Assembly (NCBI GenBank): GCA_947652605.1
Contig: OX393578.1
Coordinates: forward strand, 41,111,470 to 41,175,469
Direction: 5' to 3'
From: Elmis aenea
Lineage: Eukaryota > Arthropoda > Insecta > Coleoptera > Elmidae
Length of the DNA: 64,000 nt
The notes beneath the pieces are model-generated. The model was not told the DNA's origin. It worked only from the letters and a program-made list of their open reading frames with translations, and made no database searches. Position numbers and translations under genes: made by a program. This document shows, piece by piece, positions 11,609-23,366 of the stretch (the first letter of the stretch is position 1; every line of letters begins with the position of its first letter).

Positions 11609-11791
11609 TTACGGTTCCACATATTTAAAAGAGCCTCCATTAAGTTCTCGCTTGGTCAAAGGACCGATTTTTGATATTTCCGCTTTCACGAACCCCAGGA
11701 TATTTTCAATCGCGTTTATGTGTGGCGAATTATATGGCCAATCAAGTACCACAACATTTTCTTGTGCTAAATATAACAGAATAAAAAACAA
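11609..11791 (-). pseudogene. Tc1-like transposase C-terminal fragment
   Basis: The 60-codon minus-strand frame contains VVVLDWPYNSPHINAIENI followed by FVKAEISKIGPLTKREL. This matches the block around the third catalytic residue of Tc1-family DD34E transposases, normally written DWPxxSPDLNPIEN. In this copy the SPD aspartate is His and the LNP is INA, consistent with decay. The N-terminal helix-turn-helix region and the earlier catalytic motifs are not found upstream. No inverted ends could be paired around it. The overlapping plus-strand frame at 11553-11795 is a shadow. Confidence 0.75.
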
Positions 11792-11799
11792 GTAGCATT

Positions 11800-12229
11800 T
11801 TATTCACTAAACCAATATTACTCCTAACGCAAACGGAAGCAATTCGAAATATGTAAATTACGACAATGGATCTAATAATTTAAAAAAATAATTTTCTGCG
11901 ATTTAAAAAAAAAGCTTTATTGAAATTTTGTCCTAAAATAACAAACAGTCAAACTTAATCACCCGGTATAAAGTCCGTTATCTTGTTTTTTATTCTTTTC
12001 TTAGTTTATTATACCTTACGTATCGTATACAATGAACGAAAACGCATATATACTTTATAATGGAATGTATTGTACAGAATAGAATAGACTTTAGGCCTTT
12101 GAATTTTTTTTACATAGTTTTGATCGTTTAAATAGGCTACTTATTCATAATTCGTAGTCTACGAGCTCAAAAAAGCATTTCTAGGTATTTAACAAGTAAG
12201 AAGGAAATATCAAAAGAAACGAAGACGCG
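11800..12229. other. AT-rich non-coding DNA
   Basis: Nothing recognised between the Tc1 remnant and the LINE remnant. Confidence 0.45.
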
Positions 12230-12660
12230 AGTTTTTAATGCAGTGTACGGACCCATTCTTAAGTATAGTTCAGAAACTTGGACACTAACTCAAAAACAGA
12301 TTTCTGAGAAGAATAGAGGGATGTAGACTGATCGATAAAATCAGTAATGAAAAAAATCGAAAAACCTAGGAGTTACAGATATTAAGAAAAAGATGGAGAA
12401 GAATCAATTAAATGGCTTGGACATTTACTACGCATGCCAGAAAGTAGATACGCGACAGATAGAGGAAAAAAATAGAGGGACCAAGAATAAAATGGTAAAA
12501 AGAAGTGAGGCAGAGGCTAGAAGAAAAAGGAGTCAGCTGGAGAGATGTGCCACAATAAGCTAACCGATAGGCAGTAGAGAAACATAACACAGTAATAGAA
12601 AATCATACCTCGACACTGAAAGGTACTCGAGGAACCGATTAAAAAGAAGAGGTATTTAAC
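12230..12660 (+). pseudogene. LINE reverse transcriptase C-terminal remnant
   Basis: Read across frame changes and stops, the plus strand gives FNAVYGPILKYSSETWTLTQ, then a piece resembling KWLGHLLRMPESRYATD, a GPRIKW segment, EEKGVSWRD and finally TLKGTRGTD. This order (Y-GSETWTL, WLGH--RM, GRPR-KW) is the typical C-terminal tail after the RT fingers and palm in RTE/CR1-like LINEs. Several stops and frameshifts make it a dead fragment. It may mark the 3' end of an old insertion; no tail repeat is visible. Confidence 0.75.
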
Positions 12661-14271
12661 ACATAACAAACAACATCTTAAGACCAAGTTTGTTAGCAAA
12701 CCTCGTCATTTAAAGGTAGTAAAACTTAAAATACGGTTCCAAACATCGTTGTCGTTTTAATAATGGCAAAATCTGTATTTACTTGTATTTACAAACAAAA
12801 AAAGACACATCAGAATTCGTAACAGGTTTTTTTACTTATGCTAAAATTTAACAAACCGGAAATTTTCCAGCCTAACAAAATGTATCGAAAATGCGTTTGA
12901 CAACTGCGGAAACGGATAAAAAGGAAAACCAATTAAACCTCAATCGAAACTTCGTTGGTTATGATGTAATATTTCTCACTTAAAAGCAGATTCATTTCCA
13001 GTTGATAATGCGGATTAAAGTAGGGTTTGATCGCTTATGCGTTAACGGTTGTAAAAAGCAACACAAAATGTATTTGAAAATTGAAAAAAAAATTAATACT
13101 AAACAGCAAAGAACTGATTAAAACAAGCTCATTTTATTTTAAACATTAGACAATCATCCTGTGAAACTTGAGGTAATTTAAGTAGTAAGATTTTTGATTA
13201 ATTTTAATGTTTTAAATATATAGTGAAACAACCAATGTATCTACAAAAATATTCTGCTGAAATATCTTAATAGCGCGCAGCGTAAACATTTTTGTCCGTT
13301 TCAATTCAGAAACATCCAAGTTTCAGCGAAATACCAAGCCAAAAATAAAGAAATCTGGCAAATATTTGCACAGAATAGAGTAAATAACGAGAAAAATATA
13401 TCGAAGCTAAAAATATTCCTAACAGCTGGCAAAGAAGCAAGTAATTTATATAACAAGCTGAAAACATGCTTCGCAGAAAAATTATTAAAAATATAGTTTA
13501 AAGCAAAGTTTTCCATGTATTGAAAATAGATTAAGGGAAAATATCAGGGAGGGAATATGAAAAATCAGATCGATGTAGTTAAATTCTCATTTGAATCGGT
13601 CAATCCATTTAAAATGTCTTAGGTATATGCAGTCAATTTCAAGTTAATAAAACATAAAAGCTATATTTTACCCTGTAGTACATGCAAGAACGCTAATTGG
13701 AACAAATGGTTTTAAATATTATATTTACCAATTCCACATAAGCTGTTAACTTATTAAATTATTATATTTTATACAAAATTGCTAATTTTTGCAAATAAAT
13801 CATGGTTATAAAAACCTTCCCAATTTAAAAAGTTTGCTCTGCCGAAATATGAAATTCACTTAACTATGAGTTGTTGTCACACTCACACTTGTTTTTATAT
13901 TTCTAATTTTGCTACTAAATCGCACTGAAATATTATAGTTTTTAGTTATTTTCCTTTGGACAAAATTAAAAGTAGTTAAATAAAACATAGACATGTTTAT
14001 TTTTACAGTAATATAATTTTAAATTTACAAATAATTTCTGTGTTCTCAAAAACGTACTCACAAAAATTAAAAATTGCTACCAAATTTATGAAATTTTTAA
14101 TCTTAAATGGCTCAACAATATCTTTAAAAAAATCTAATCCTAAGACATTCGAGCCACTATAACCACAGATCGTGTTAAAAATTAACATTTTTTTTTATTG
14201 TTTAGTAGATCATTATGGATTAGCTATTATTAAACTTTTAAATATCCTAATCATACAACTATACAGGGTGT
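12661..14271. other. AT-rich non-coding DNA
   Basis: No gene, transposon terminus or tandem repeat identified. The 60- to 71-codon frames here (for example 13301-13516 minus) show no motif. Confidence 0.5.
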
Positions 14272-14273
14272 GT

Positions 14274-14884
14274 ATAAATTGGCGGAAGCGCTACACGTGA
14301 CGATGTTTTTCGTAAAATTCTAAGTCGAAAATCTTGATACAAAAATGTTGTACCATGCTTCCTATGGCCTCAGGAACCATTTAAAGAAAAAAAAAATTGG
14401 CAACATTGCATACATTGATTTGCGTTTGGACATTTTTTTATCAGCAATTTTTACTTAGGTATTTACAATATTTGTTCGAACTGAAAGCCTTCAGTTCGTA
14501 AACATAGCTGCAAGCTTTTGGGTATATCGTAAAACACAAGCTAGAAATAATTACGAGAAAAACAGAGATGACAGCTAATGACAAAGTTGCCATATGTATT
14601 ATTTTCGTTCAAATCAGTGATTTATTTTCAACACCAATTTTTGAAAGGAAGAACACAATATCTAGGAAAAAATACTATTCGAAATTTATTTTTATTCCAA
14701 ATTGCAGCTTTTTCATTTGCAAGTATTAAATAATAACGCTTATTAAAGGACTAAATGTCAAAACTTTGAGTACCTCTTGCAGACACAGCAAGCATGGTAC
14801 AACATTTTCGTAAAAAGATTTTCGACTTAAAATTTTACGAAGAACATCGCCACGTGTAGCGCTTCCGCCAATTTATACACCCTG
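14274..14884. mobile_element. palindromic MITE, family A copy 1
   Basis: Ends CAGGGTGTGTATAAATTGGC (left) and the reverse complement at 14865-14884 (lacking one GT) are bounded by TA. Arms of about 90 bp include GGAAGCGCTACACGTGACGA and its partner near 14839-14857. The unique centre (about 14365-14790) contains AGCTTTTTCATTTGCAAG. The same family occurs at 16808-17420 (same orientation) and 59808-60435 (opposite orientation). Confidence 0.9.
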
Positions 14885-14888
14885 TATA

Positions 14889-16020
14889 ATTATACTATAG
14901 ATACATATACTAACGATCGTAAATCTAGACAAATAAACCATTAATTCATCTCAATTGTTTAGTAACGTAAATGTCGATATTTTTTTGTGTAAAACTGTTC
15001 GCCACAACTCTGGGAGGACACCTTGAGTGTTGCTAATTTGTTTTTGCTTTTTGGTTTGCTAGTGGTTTTTAATACTTTATGATTCAACTACCCAACTGTC
15101 GCAGTCTCTGAGATAAGCTTTCGTTTTCGTTAACGACACGCTCAGTAAACCAGAGAGATATTTATCAACGTTAAAGTTGTTTATTTATCACTAGAGTGTA
15201 TTTAGTAAATGTATGCTTCTTAGCTCAGTTTACTGGATCATTATCTTTAGGTCCATTACATTCCTTGATTAGCATCATACCTTCGTACTTCACAGCTAAA
15301 CAAACTTAAAAATATTTCATTGGATTCATTACATTAATTATTTTTTATTATGTGCAATGTTTCATGATCATTTATATTAGGTGATTGGATCTTTTTACGT
15401 TGTGGAGTATGAGAGTAAAACACTTATTAAATAACAACTGATTATTTTTCAACTTCTTATATATTTCCCCTTAGTTGGTTCTCTTGACTGTTTATTGTGC
15501 CAACCTTCATAAGTTGTGCGTTTTACGAGTGTTTTTTTTTAAGTTTACAGTACTATGAGTAGCTTCTTGTGAACTAATGAATACCCTAAGTAATGGCCAT
15601 ACTATTTTATTCTAAAAATGTTTTTTTTAAAGCTTTTCATTCCCTATAAAGTGATCCGCTTGAAGGGCGAATGAGTTAATTTATTAAATTATCGAGATTA
15701 GTACATTTAAGCAAAAATAGGTTTATAAAATAAGTACAAAGTACATTATAAGTTTAGATAGTAAATAGGGCTTCATGATATAACAGGATATACCAATGTG
15801 GTTTAGTAAACGTTTATTGAGCATCTTAGATAATGTCATTATGTTACCGATTATCTTTTATTTAAAATATAAACACAAGCCCAATATGTTTTTATATGGC
15901 GGATGAATTTGTACAGAATGCCATTTAACTATTCAATTTTTGATGTGTACAACAATGGCGTTATTCAACTTTGTTTTTCAAATGGTACTGGTGTGGTTTC
16001 CAGCTAATATCAGATCTTAT
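14889..16020. other. AT-rich non-coding DNA
   Basis: No coding or repeat structure was recognised. Confidence 0.5.
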
Positions 16021-16807
16021 CTTTTTAGCAGGGCCCGCGCAAGAGTATCTGACCCCCCTAGGCAAAGAAAATTTAGGCGCCCCTATACATTATCACGCCG
16101 CATTATGTTCTTGAGAATTTACTAAACGTCGAGCAGCAAATGAACAATTTTTAAGGCGTATAAATCCCCAAAACATATTTATAATTATAAAAATTATATC
16201 ATTATGAATCTTAAAATATTTTTTTATTAATAAACACGAATATATTGGTACATACATATGTATATGATTAGTACTCCTAATATTTGTGCTTTTTTTGGCG
16301 AAGTTTTGAATTAATTTATCTATATCGATTGTAGGTAGATGCAATTTCATGCTCTACTTGTATATTCCTTTTAATGTCTTTTAAAGCCACAACAATTTAC
16401 TTATTGTTCTTACAGAACAGATTGTAAATTAATCATAGATGCCATTGAAAGAAAAAAAAAATCCTGGACCAGTCGTTCCTGATATATCATAGAGCGAGTT
16501 TACGTTTTTATTAGTTTTAATTTTTAATAAACTCCTTTCGGAACGTGCTACCAATACTGGCAATGTCCCAAAAATTCTTAGAATAATAAACACATTTGGA
16601 TCACTATTTTTATATAATTTTTACACATTATAACAGGACATACCTATAATTAAAAAATACTTTTTGGAATTCGCCTTCCTATTATTTGCAGTTTACTTCA
16701 TAAATTGTTCCATCAATGTCTTTCGAAATATCCTGTTTTAAGTAAATTTAAAAAGTCAAACATTTATTAAGCAGTTCTACTGAAGTACTTTTTTTGTAAT
16801 TCATATA

Positions 16808-17420
16808 CAGGGTGTGTATAAATTGGCGGAAGCGCTACACGTGACGATGTTCTTCGTGAAATTCCAAGTCGAAAATCTTGATACAAAAATGTTGTACCAT
16901 GCGTCCTATGACCTCAGGAACCATTTAAAGAAAAAAAAAATTGGCAACATTGCATACATTGATTTGCGTTTGCACATTTTTTTATCAGCAATTTTTACTT
17001 AGGTATTTACAATTTTTGTTCGAACTGAAAGCCTTCCGTTCGTAAACATAGCTGCAAACTCTTAGGTATCGTCTAACACAAACTAGAAATAATTACGAGA
17101 AAAACAGAGATGACTGCTATGACAATGTTGCCATATGTATTATTTTCATTCAAATCAGTGATTTACATATTTTCAACACCAATTTTTGAAAGGAAGACAC
17201 AATATCTAGGAACAAATACTATTCGAAATTTATTTTTATTCCAAATTGCAGCTTTTTCATTTGCAAGTATTAAATAATAACGCTTATTAAAGGACTAAAT
17301 GTCAAAACTCTTGCAGACACAGCAAGCATGGTACAACATTTTCGTATTAAGATTTTCGACTTAGAATTTTACGAAGAACATCGCCACGTGTAGCGCTTCC
17401 GCCAATTTTTACACACCCTG
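16808..17420. mobile_element. palindromic MITE, family A copy 2 (nested in hAT)
   Basis: CAGGGTGTGTATAAATTGGC (16808-16827) pairs with the right end at 17401-17420. It is nearly identical to copy 1 over its whole length, including the unique centre, and in the same orientation. TA borders both ends. It interrupts the 16029-18413 hAT element, so it inserted later. Confidence 0.9.
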
Positions 17421-17563
17421 TATAGATATTTAAAAGCAAGCCATACCTACTTTTTATAAATTGTTGACAAATGACACATGCGTTATCAATAATTAAAACA
17501 TAAAAGTTTAAAATTGTTATAATTTCATTCTCTGCTTTATAAATAAGCTGCTTTTTTTTCTTA

Positions 17564-18214
17564 CAAGGGAGGGTCAAGAAACGTTGTTGCTAGAATTTGA
17601 TTAAGGCTGTGTTTTTGCATCAAGGAATCAAAACTAAATGTTTTACGAGCCACTGGCCATTTCCTACGGAAAAATAGGGGAAAAACTGAAAAATTGGTAT
17701 AAGAAGGTAATTTTTGCGATCGCGTTGGCCATGAAACCGCCTGGGACAAAATCAAAATTTATCTATTTACCAAAGGGCGCATCCTTTGCAAGAAAAATGG
17801 TGCAAAGTTTTTGGAAAAATCTTAAACGGTTCCGAAGAAAAACGAGAAAAACGAAACCCCTGCATAAGCGCTATGATTTGAAAAGCTGTGCTATATCTGT
17901 ATAACTATATCTATGCGACTTGCATAGGCGTTTAACATAGAGAAAACCGTTTTCTCCGGAACCGTTCAAGATTTGTTCAAAAACTTTTACTTACAAAATA
18001 TGCGCACATTGGTAAATGGAAGAATTTCGATTTTGTCTCTGACAACGTGATCGTAAAAATTACTTTTACTATTCAACTTTTCAGTTTTCCCCTATGTTTC
18101 CGAAGAAAATGGCCAGTGGCACGTATAAGTCTACAAAACAATTAGTTTTGATGTTCTTGATGCAATAAACAGCCTTAATCAAATTCTAGCGACAACGTAT
18201 CGTGACCTTCCGTG
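17564..18214. mobile_element. palindromic MITE, family B copy 1 (nested in hAT)
   Basis: The left part CAAGGGAGGGTCAAGAAACG with GAATTTGATTAAGGCTG (near 17596-17612) matches in inverted orientation the right part CAGCCTTAATCAAATTC (near 18171-18187) and CGTGACCTTCCGTG (18201-18214). The arms are about 250 bp and include CCACTGGCCATTTCC. The 88-codon frame at 17638-17904 lies in the left arm and looks fortuitous. A second, interrupted copy starts at 35541. Confidence 0.75.
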
Positions 18215-18421
18215 ATTAGTTGAACTTTCTTGTTTAAAATTAGGTATTACACCTTAGACCTCAGCGATCTTTCTTGCATCTGTTAAGATTTTTTTTAAAT
18301 TTATCATTTAGTTTTTTTAATGAGTAAGGCTGGCGCCCCCGTATCCTGACGTCCCCGTATTCTGGCGCTCCTAGGCAATGGCCTAGACTTATGTAATAGT
18401 AAAACCGGCCCTGCTTTTTAA

Positions 18422-19829
18422 ACGTCCAAATATTTTATTACTGTAACGATGGATTCGTTCAAGAAAAATTCAAAAAATCTCATATGTCAAGAAGGCATGT
18501 AGACATATTATATTCCTAGTTAAGGCTTGTGTAATTTATTATAATCAGCTCCAAAATCCAAAAACATTTACTAACTCTTTTTTACGCAAAAATTTTCTTT
18601 CATGGCTGGCTAATCGATATTGTGATTTTTTCACAGAATATTAAAATATGTTTGTAAAGATGACTATAATAAACTATACTAGTGTCATTTAAAAAAAAAT
18701 TAAACCGCCCTTTTCAAATACATTTAAAAATTAAAAATATTTTAATTGCATTGTAAGCCGTTTTTTTGCGCCATTATTAGTGTAATTTTTAAAAACAAAC
18801 TATATTCGATGTAGAATACCCTGTGTGTTGCAGTATTTTCGATTAACGCAGGTATATGTATCAACCAACATGCTCAACACATGTAAATACGACATGCCTT
18901 TACTGATTCGAGAAATGTATACATTTACCTAAACAAATTGGTAAATGTGGTTACACGTTGCAATAAAGGTCACAGCATAGGCAATCACAAACATCTCCCT
19001 TAGTTTAAAGGTTAGTTTAAACAGCTAATTAGTTAACATTAGTAAAATAAAACTCTAGTTTACAACCAATATTTATAATATTCATTTCAGAAACTTGTAA
19101 CATCATTAAGTATGTGTTCACAAATTCACAAATTAATCTTATTTTAAACTTCTGAATATTTTTTTTAATATTGCCACATTCATTATGTATTCATTGCCAA
19201 GTGTTATCTAAACTTAAATATAGTATGAAAATTTGTCTTTATCATGACATAATTATAAAACGAATTGTAAAACGTTTTTAACGGATTATGAATTCATTTA
19301 CATTTTTACAGTAATTGTGGACAAAAAACAAGAAAACTTTGTATATGAGCGGCTTTTTGGATATTTATACTCACGACTCGCGTATCTGTTTTTGCTGCTC
19401 ATGTGATAATACAAGTATCAACAACTTTCATGTTTAACAAAACATTACAATGCTTCATTAAAGCTTCACAATTAAAATGTGCAATCCACAGGCACAGGCA
19501 CTGGTGCCACATTATCGCCAGTCAACTTTAAGCGGCTTATGTTTGCAATTATAACATGTGAAGTATGCTGAAACTCCGATGAGTGCCAAGTTGTTCTGAG
19601 CTGCATTATGAAGTACCTAAGTAAACTGCTGCAGTTGGATGGATATTTACGAAATAGCCCACGATGCAGAGTGGGCTGTGGATTATGTCAACAAGTTACT
19701 TTGCATTGGCGCATCGATTAAATTTACAGTTATCGGATATACGTATACAAAACGAATGTTAATTGAAATCACGTGTTAACTGTCACCACAAATCATTTTT
19801 GAGTAAACATTTCAATTTTATTTTTCACA
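18422..19829. other. AT-rich non-coding DNA
   Basis: Nothing clear. A slightly GC-richer part at about 19485-19710 contains a small hairpin (AGCCCAC...AGTGGGCT near 19657-19677), but I could not read a protein or RNA gene there. Confidence 0.45.
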
Positions 19830-19835
19830 GGATAT

Positions 19836-19952
19836 ATGACACCAAGGTACATGCGTGTGTTTCGGGGAAAAATGCCGATAGGTACTCATAATAATATGGT
19901 TGCAGAGAGCATGAGTCGTAATCGATTTTTTGAAATTCACCAATACCTTTAA
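19836..19952 (+). pseudogene. piggyBac-like transposase fragment
   Basis: The 38-codon frame reads MTPRYMRVFRGKMPIGTHNN then MVAESMSRNRFFEIHQYL and stops at TAA (19950-19952). After the stop the same frame continues with GNNNTL. The block M(S/T)RxRFxxIxxxLHxxDNN is a hallmark of the N-terminal part of the piggyBac transposase (DDE_Tnp_1_7) domain. The rest of the gene is not found nearby, so it is a fragment. TTTTTCACAG just upstream (19821-19830) would be an acceptable splice acceptor, which leaves open that the fragment once belonged to a spliced transcript. It is a different subfamily from the gene at 33902. Confidence 0.7.
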
Positions 19953-20039
19953 TTTGGTAACAATAATACTTTGCGATGAAAAAATTGTAGTTTCCAATTG
20001 TGGCATTTGGTTTAAATACTGCATGTCAAAAGTTTAGTT

Positions 20040-20512
20040 ACTTAAAAAAATGGGCAATTATATTCTTATATTAATTTACTTAAAAAAATATTTTATTCTT
20101 GTTTTTCTCGTAAAACCTACCGTTTTTGAGTAAAAAATAAAATTAGTAAACATGAACCATTAAATATTCCAATATAAAACGATTCATTTTGGTTGCCATG
20201 GTTTGTTTATTTTCATATTGCGTAGAATTGACAATAATGTTATTCATTTTTGACGTTTACGCGGCGACAACGCTAAAACCCAAACCTAACTTTTTCATTT
20301 TTAGCCATTGAAAAAATTAACAAAAGTTCACATAATTAGGCTAGCTGTACTTAATTAAACCCAAACTTAAATAATTTAAGACATTTTTCACATTTCATAA
20401 TAATTTATTATTATTATCATCTAGAAAGCGCAGATCTCAAGTTTGTATTGCTCATGAAGAGAAGGCTACACCTTCAAATTAGATTCAATAGTAATTAATA
20501 GCACATAAACAA
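20040..20512. other. AT-rich non-coding DNA
   Basis: No features recognised before the minisatellite-ended element. Confidence 0.5.
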
Positions 20513-20513
20513 C

Positions 20514-22091
20514 GGACACGGTCAACTGGGCGAGGGCGACGGTCAACTGGGCGACGGTCAACTGGGCGACGGTCAACTGGGCGACGCGACGGTCAAATGG
20601 GCGACATTCAACTGGGCGACGGTCAACTGGGCGACGGGAACTTAAAAATTTTTGCACGCTTATATTAGCACACGAATTTGCAGATTGTTTTGTAAATATT
20701 GGTACTTACTTTTGATGGATTGAAGAACATTAAAATTTGTGTAATCACTTAAAAAGATATGGACAAAAAAAGTTGTTTGAAAGTAATTTAAAAATGAAAA
20801 GGTATGATTACACAACATTAAAATAAAAACAAAAAATTCAGTTTTTTCATTCATTTCTAGATATTATTTTGTAATTTTACAAATTTTGATGTATGATATA
20901 ATTCTTTAAAAGTAAGTAAGTATACCGGGTGTAACTGAAATCAGGCTCACCCCCTTATTTTTCTTTAGTTTTGAATTTACACAAATGATATTTTAGACAT
21001 GTAACATTTGCAAAAAACTGGATTATTTGAACATAGGTACACTTTTATTTCACTTCCGGTTTCGCCGGAAATGGCCATAACTTTGTTATTTTAAATGGAA
21101 CACCATGTATATTTTTACATTTTTGGAAAGAGGAAACGATTTTGGATACAACTGTACCATTTTGGTTAATTTTTATAACCTCAAATAATTTTTTGACAAA
21201 AATTAAATTTTTTATTAAGTGTGCCGCGACCCGCATAAATTGAATTTTATTATGTCAAAAAGTGTCAGAAAAACGGTTTTGTAAATTTTAATTGACATTT
21301 GGGCTGCTTTAATAGACCTTAAAGATTGCGAAATTGGTTTTTTGACAAAAAATCAATTTTTTTAAATGGAACGATGGTGGCGCATGCAGTTATTTAAATA
21401 GAGTATTTTCTGGCGAATTCAACAATACCAATAACTTGGTATTTTTATTAGGAGCAGGCATTAAAAATTTCAAATTATTGTAAGATTTTGGTAAGATATC
21501 CTAATAATCATAGTTGACTATGCCAAATGGCAACAAAACAAATGCTTTTTTTGTTTTTTTACAAAACCGTTTTTCGGACACTTGTTTCCAAAATAAAATT
21601 TAATTTATGCGTTATTTTATGCGGGTCACGGCACACTTAATAAAAAATTATTTGAGGTTAAAAAAATTAACCAAAATGGTACAGTTGTATCCAAAATCGT
21701 TTCCTCTTTCCAAAAATGTAAAAATATACAGGGTGTTCCATTTAAAATAACAAAGTTATGGTCATTTCCGGCGAAACCGGAAGTGAAACAAAAGTGTACC
21801 CATGTTCAAATAATCCAGTTTTTTGCACTTGTTACATGTCTAAAATTTCATTTGTCTAAATTCAAAACTAAAGAAAAAAAAAGGGGGTGAGCCTGATTTC
21901 AGTTACACCCGGTATTTGCAATAACAATCCGCAAAATCGTATGCTAAAATGAGCGTGCAAATATGTTTAAGTTCCTGTCGCCCACTTGACCGTCGCGTCG
22001 CCCGGTTGACCGTCACCCAGTTGAACGTCGCCCAGTTAACCATCGCCCAGTTGGTCTCGCCCAGTTGCCCGTCGCCCAGTTGTCGCGTACC
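20514..22091. mobile_element. fold-back type element with minisatellite inverted arms
   Basis: The left arm is a tandem array of GGTCAACTGGGCGAC (about seven units, 20519-20637), then GGGAACTTAAA and a unique tail to about 20690 (GCACGCTTATATTAGCACAC). The right arm is the reverse complement in mirror order: unique tail 21920-21972, then AGTTGACCGTCGCCC-type units at 21974-22090. The outer ends CGGACACG and (reverse complement) CGGTACGC resemble each other. Inverted arms made of a minisatellite recall Foldback elements. A later palindrome occupies the middle (20931-21915). The short frames at 20466-20657 and 21949-22152 are translations of the minisatellite. Confidence 0.8.
20931..21915. mobile_element. 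palindromic MITE with ACCGGGTGTAAC ends (nested)
   Basis: TATACCGGGTGTAACTGAAA (20931-20950) and TTTCAGTTACACCCGGTAT (about 21897-21915) are the outer ends, followed inward by TCAGGCTCACCCCC and its complement. The arms run about 300 bp. Each arm carries the same embedded module: CACTTCCGGTTTCGCC, AAATGGAACACC(A/C)TGTATA and GAGGAAACGATTTTGGATAC. The spacer is about 350 bp and has no coding. Confidence 0.85.
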
Positions 22092-22099
22092 GAGTGAAC

Positions 22100-23366
22100 A
22101 AATATGTAATATTATAAAATTTAAAAATATCTTAAATTATTCAAGTTTTTAATTTTTTGTGTTTATTTAAGTACAGTTAGCTCAATTATGTAATCTTTTG
22201 TTTATTTTTTCAATGGACACTTAGATCAAACAAGAGTTGAAGGTGTAGGTCAAATGTCAAAATGATAATAAATATGTCTTGGAATTCTGTTCAACTATGC
22301 AAATTTAATCGACTATGTTACTCTTATATTAACAAAGTTACCCATGCGACACATGTAGATTATTGTCACTCCATATAGTTTTTATAGTTATGTTTTTGCT
22401 ACATCGTGTACTAAATGATTAAAATATGCAATAGTTCCGGTTTTACACCATTTTAAAAAATATATCTAAATAGCTTATGCTACATTACAGTTTTAAAGTA
22501 GTAGTTCACCGTATACGACAATCACAAGGGAAGTTCAGGAAACAATAAAATATCACTACATTACCGTATAAAATGTGGCTCATGCTTTATTATGATATAA
22601 AACACACAATTAAAGGACGTTTTGACAGGGTTCAAACAATGCGATATTTATGGAACTTTTACATCAACCAAGCAATATACTGAAATTGATATTGTATGTT
22701 ATTGGTGGAAATGCTCAGCGAATATCGATTACTTTGGGTATGTGTGTCCCAGCTTATAGAACTTTACAAGCATTACTTTTAAAACAAAACTTATAGCGAA
22801 GTGTTATTTATAATCCTACTGGAAACATCGGAAAACTTGTTACTTTAAACTTCTTACGCAATAATTTCGAAATATTGACTTTAGTTTCATAAAATTTTCC
22901 ACAATTCAACAGAAATGCGCTCTCAACTCGGTTAGTAAATTTACTTGAATACGCTATTTTAACTGTCTGCATATTTTGTGTTTTTTAAATCTATTTGTTG
23001 CTGCATAGAAATGAGTATTAAGTAAAAATGCAAATATGCAACGTACAGAAATGGAGCGAAAGCCATGTACACATACATTTTCACCTCATAGGTACCATTT
23101 TCGTCAGCACACATTTATTTTTAGAAATGTATGCAAAACTATTGATCTTTTGTACAGATTAAAAAATTGTAAAACAAAACGAACTTTTTGGGATGATTCA
23201 TTTGTGTTAAAAAAAGTTAATATTTCCAAAATCTGCAAATTCAGTGCATATGCGCGAGCGCAGGAGAGAATTGCCAAATTGCACTTCTTAAGTTATTTTA
23301 TGTTAAATTTCCCATTTGGTAGTAATTTGTACCCAAGGTAATATTGAAAATTGTAGCTTGATGTCT
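22100..23366. other. AT-rich non-coding DNA
   Basis: Nothing recognised. A 101-codon plus-strand frame (23036-23341) has no motif, no homologue that I recognise and no transcript signals. Confidence 0.45.

Larger units (their letters stand above)
16029..18413. mobile_element. composite hAT-type element with two nested palindromes
   Basis: CAGGGC at 16029 and GGCCCTG ending at 18413 form the terminal inverted ends. The flanks CTTTTTAG (16021-16028) and CTTTTTAA (18414-18421) match at 7 of 8 bases. Characteristic internal words GGCGCCCC, CCTAGGCA and AAAACCGGCCCTG (near 16076 and 18322-18413) are those of a widespread hAT family. No transposase is recognisable. Two later insertions lie inside: the palindrome at 16808-17420 and the palindrome at 17564-18214. 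The original element without these would be about 1.1 kb. Confidence 0.78.

Noticed and set aside
17638..17904. 88-codon plus-strand ORF
   Set aside because: It is in the arm of a palindromic MITE. The second copy (35541 onward) does not keep the frame.
19650..19690. Possible tRNA or structured RNA around AGCCCAC...AGTGGGCT
   Set aside because: Only a single short stem is present; no cloverleaf or conserved B-box sequence can be assembled.
20466..20657. Repetitive minus-strand protein (RRPVDRRPVE..., QLTVAQLTVA...)
   Set aside because: It is a translation of the GGTCAACTGGGCGAC minisatellite, whose 15-bp unit keeps any frame open; it is not evidence of a gene.
23036..23341. 101-codon plus-strand ORF
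   Set aside because: No recognisable motif, no supporting transcript signals, and the composition is only weakly protein-like. Length alone is not convincing in 64 kb of six-frame sequence.
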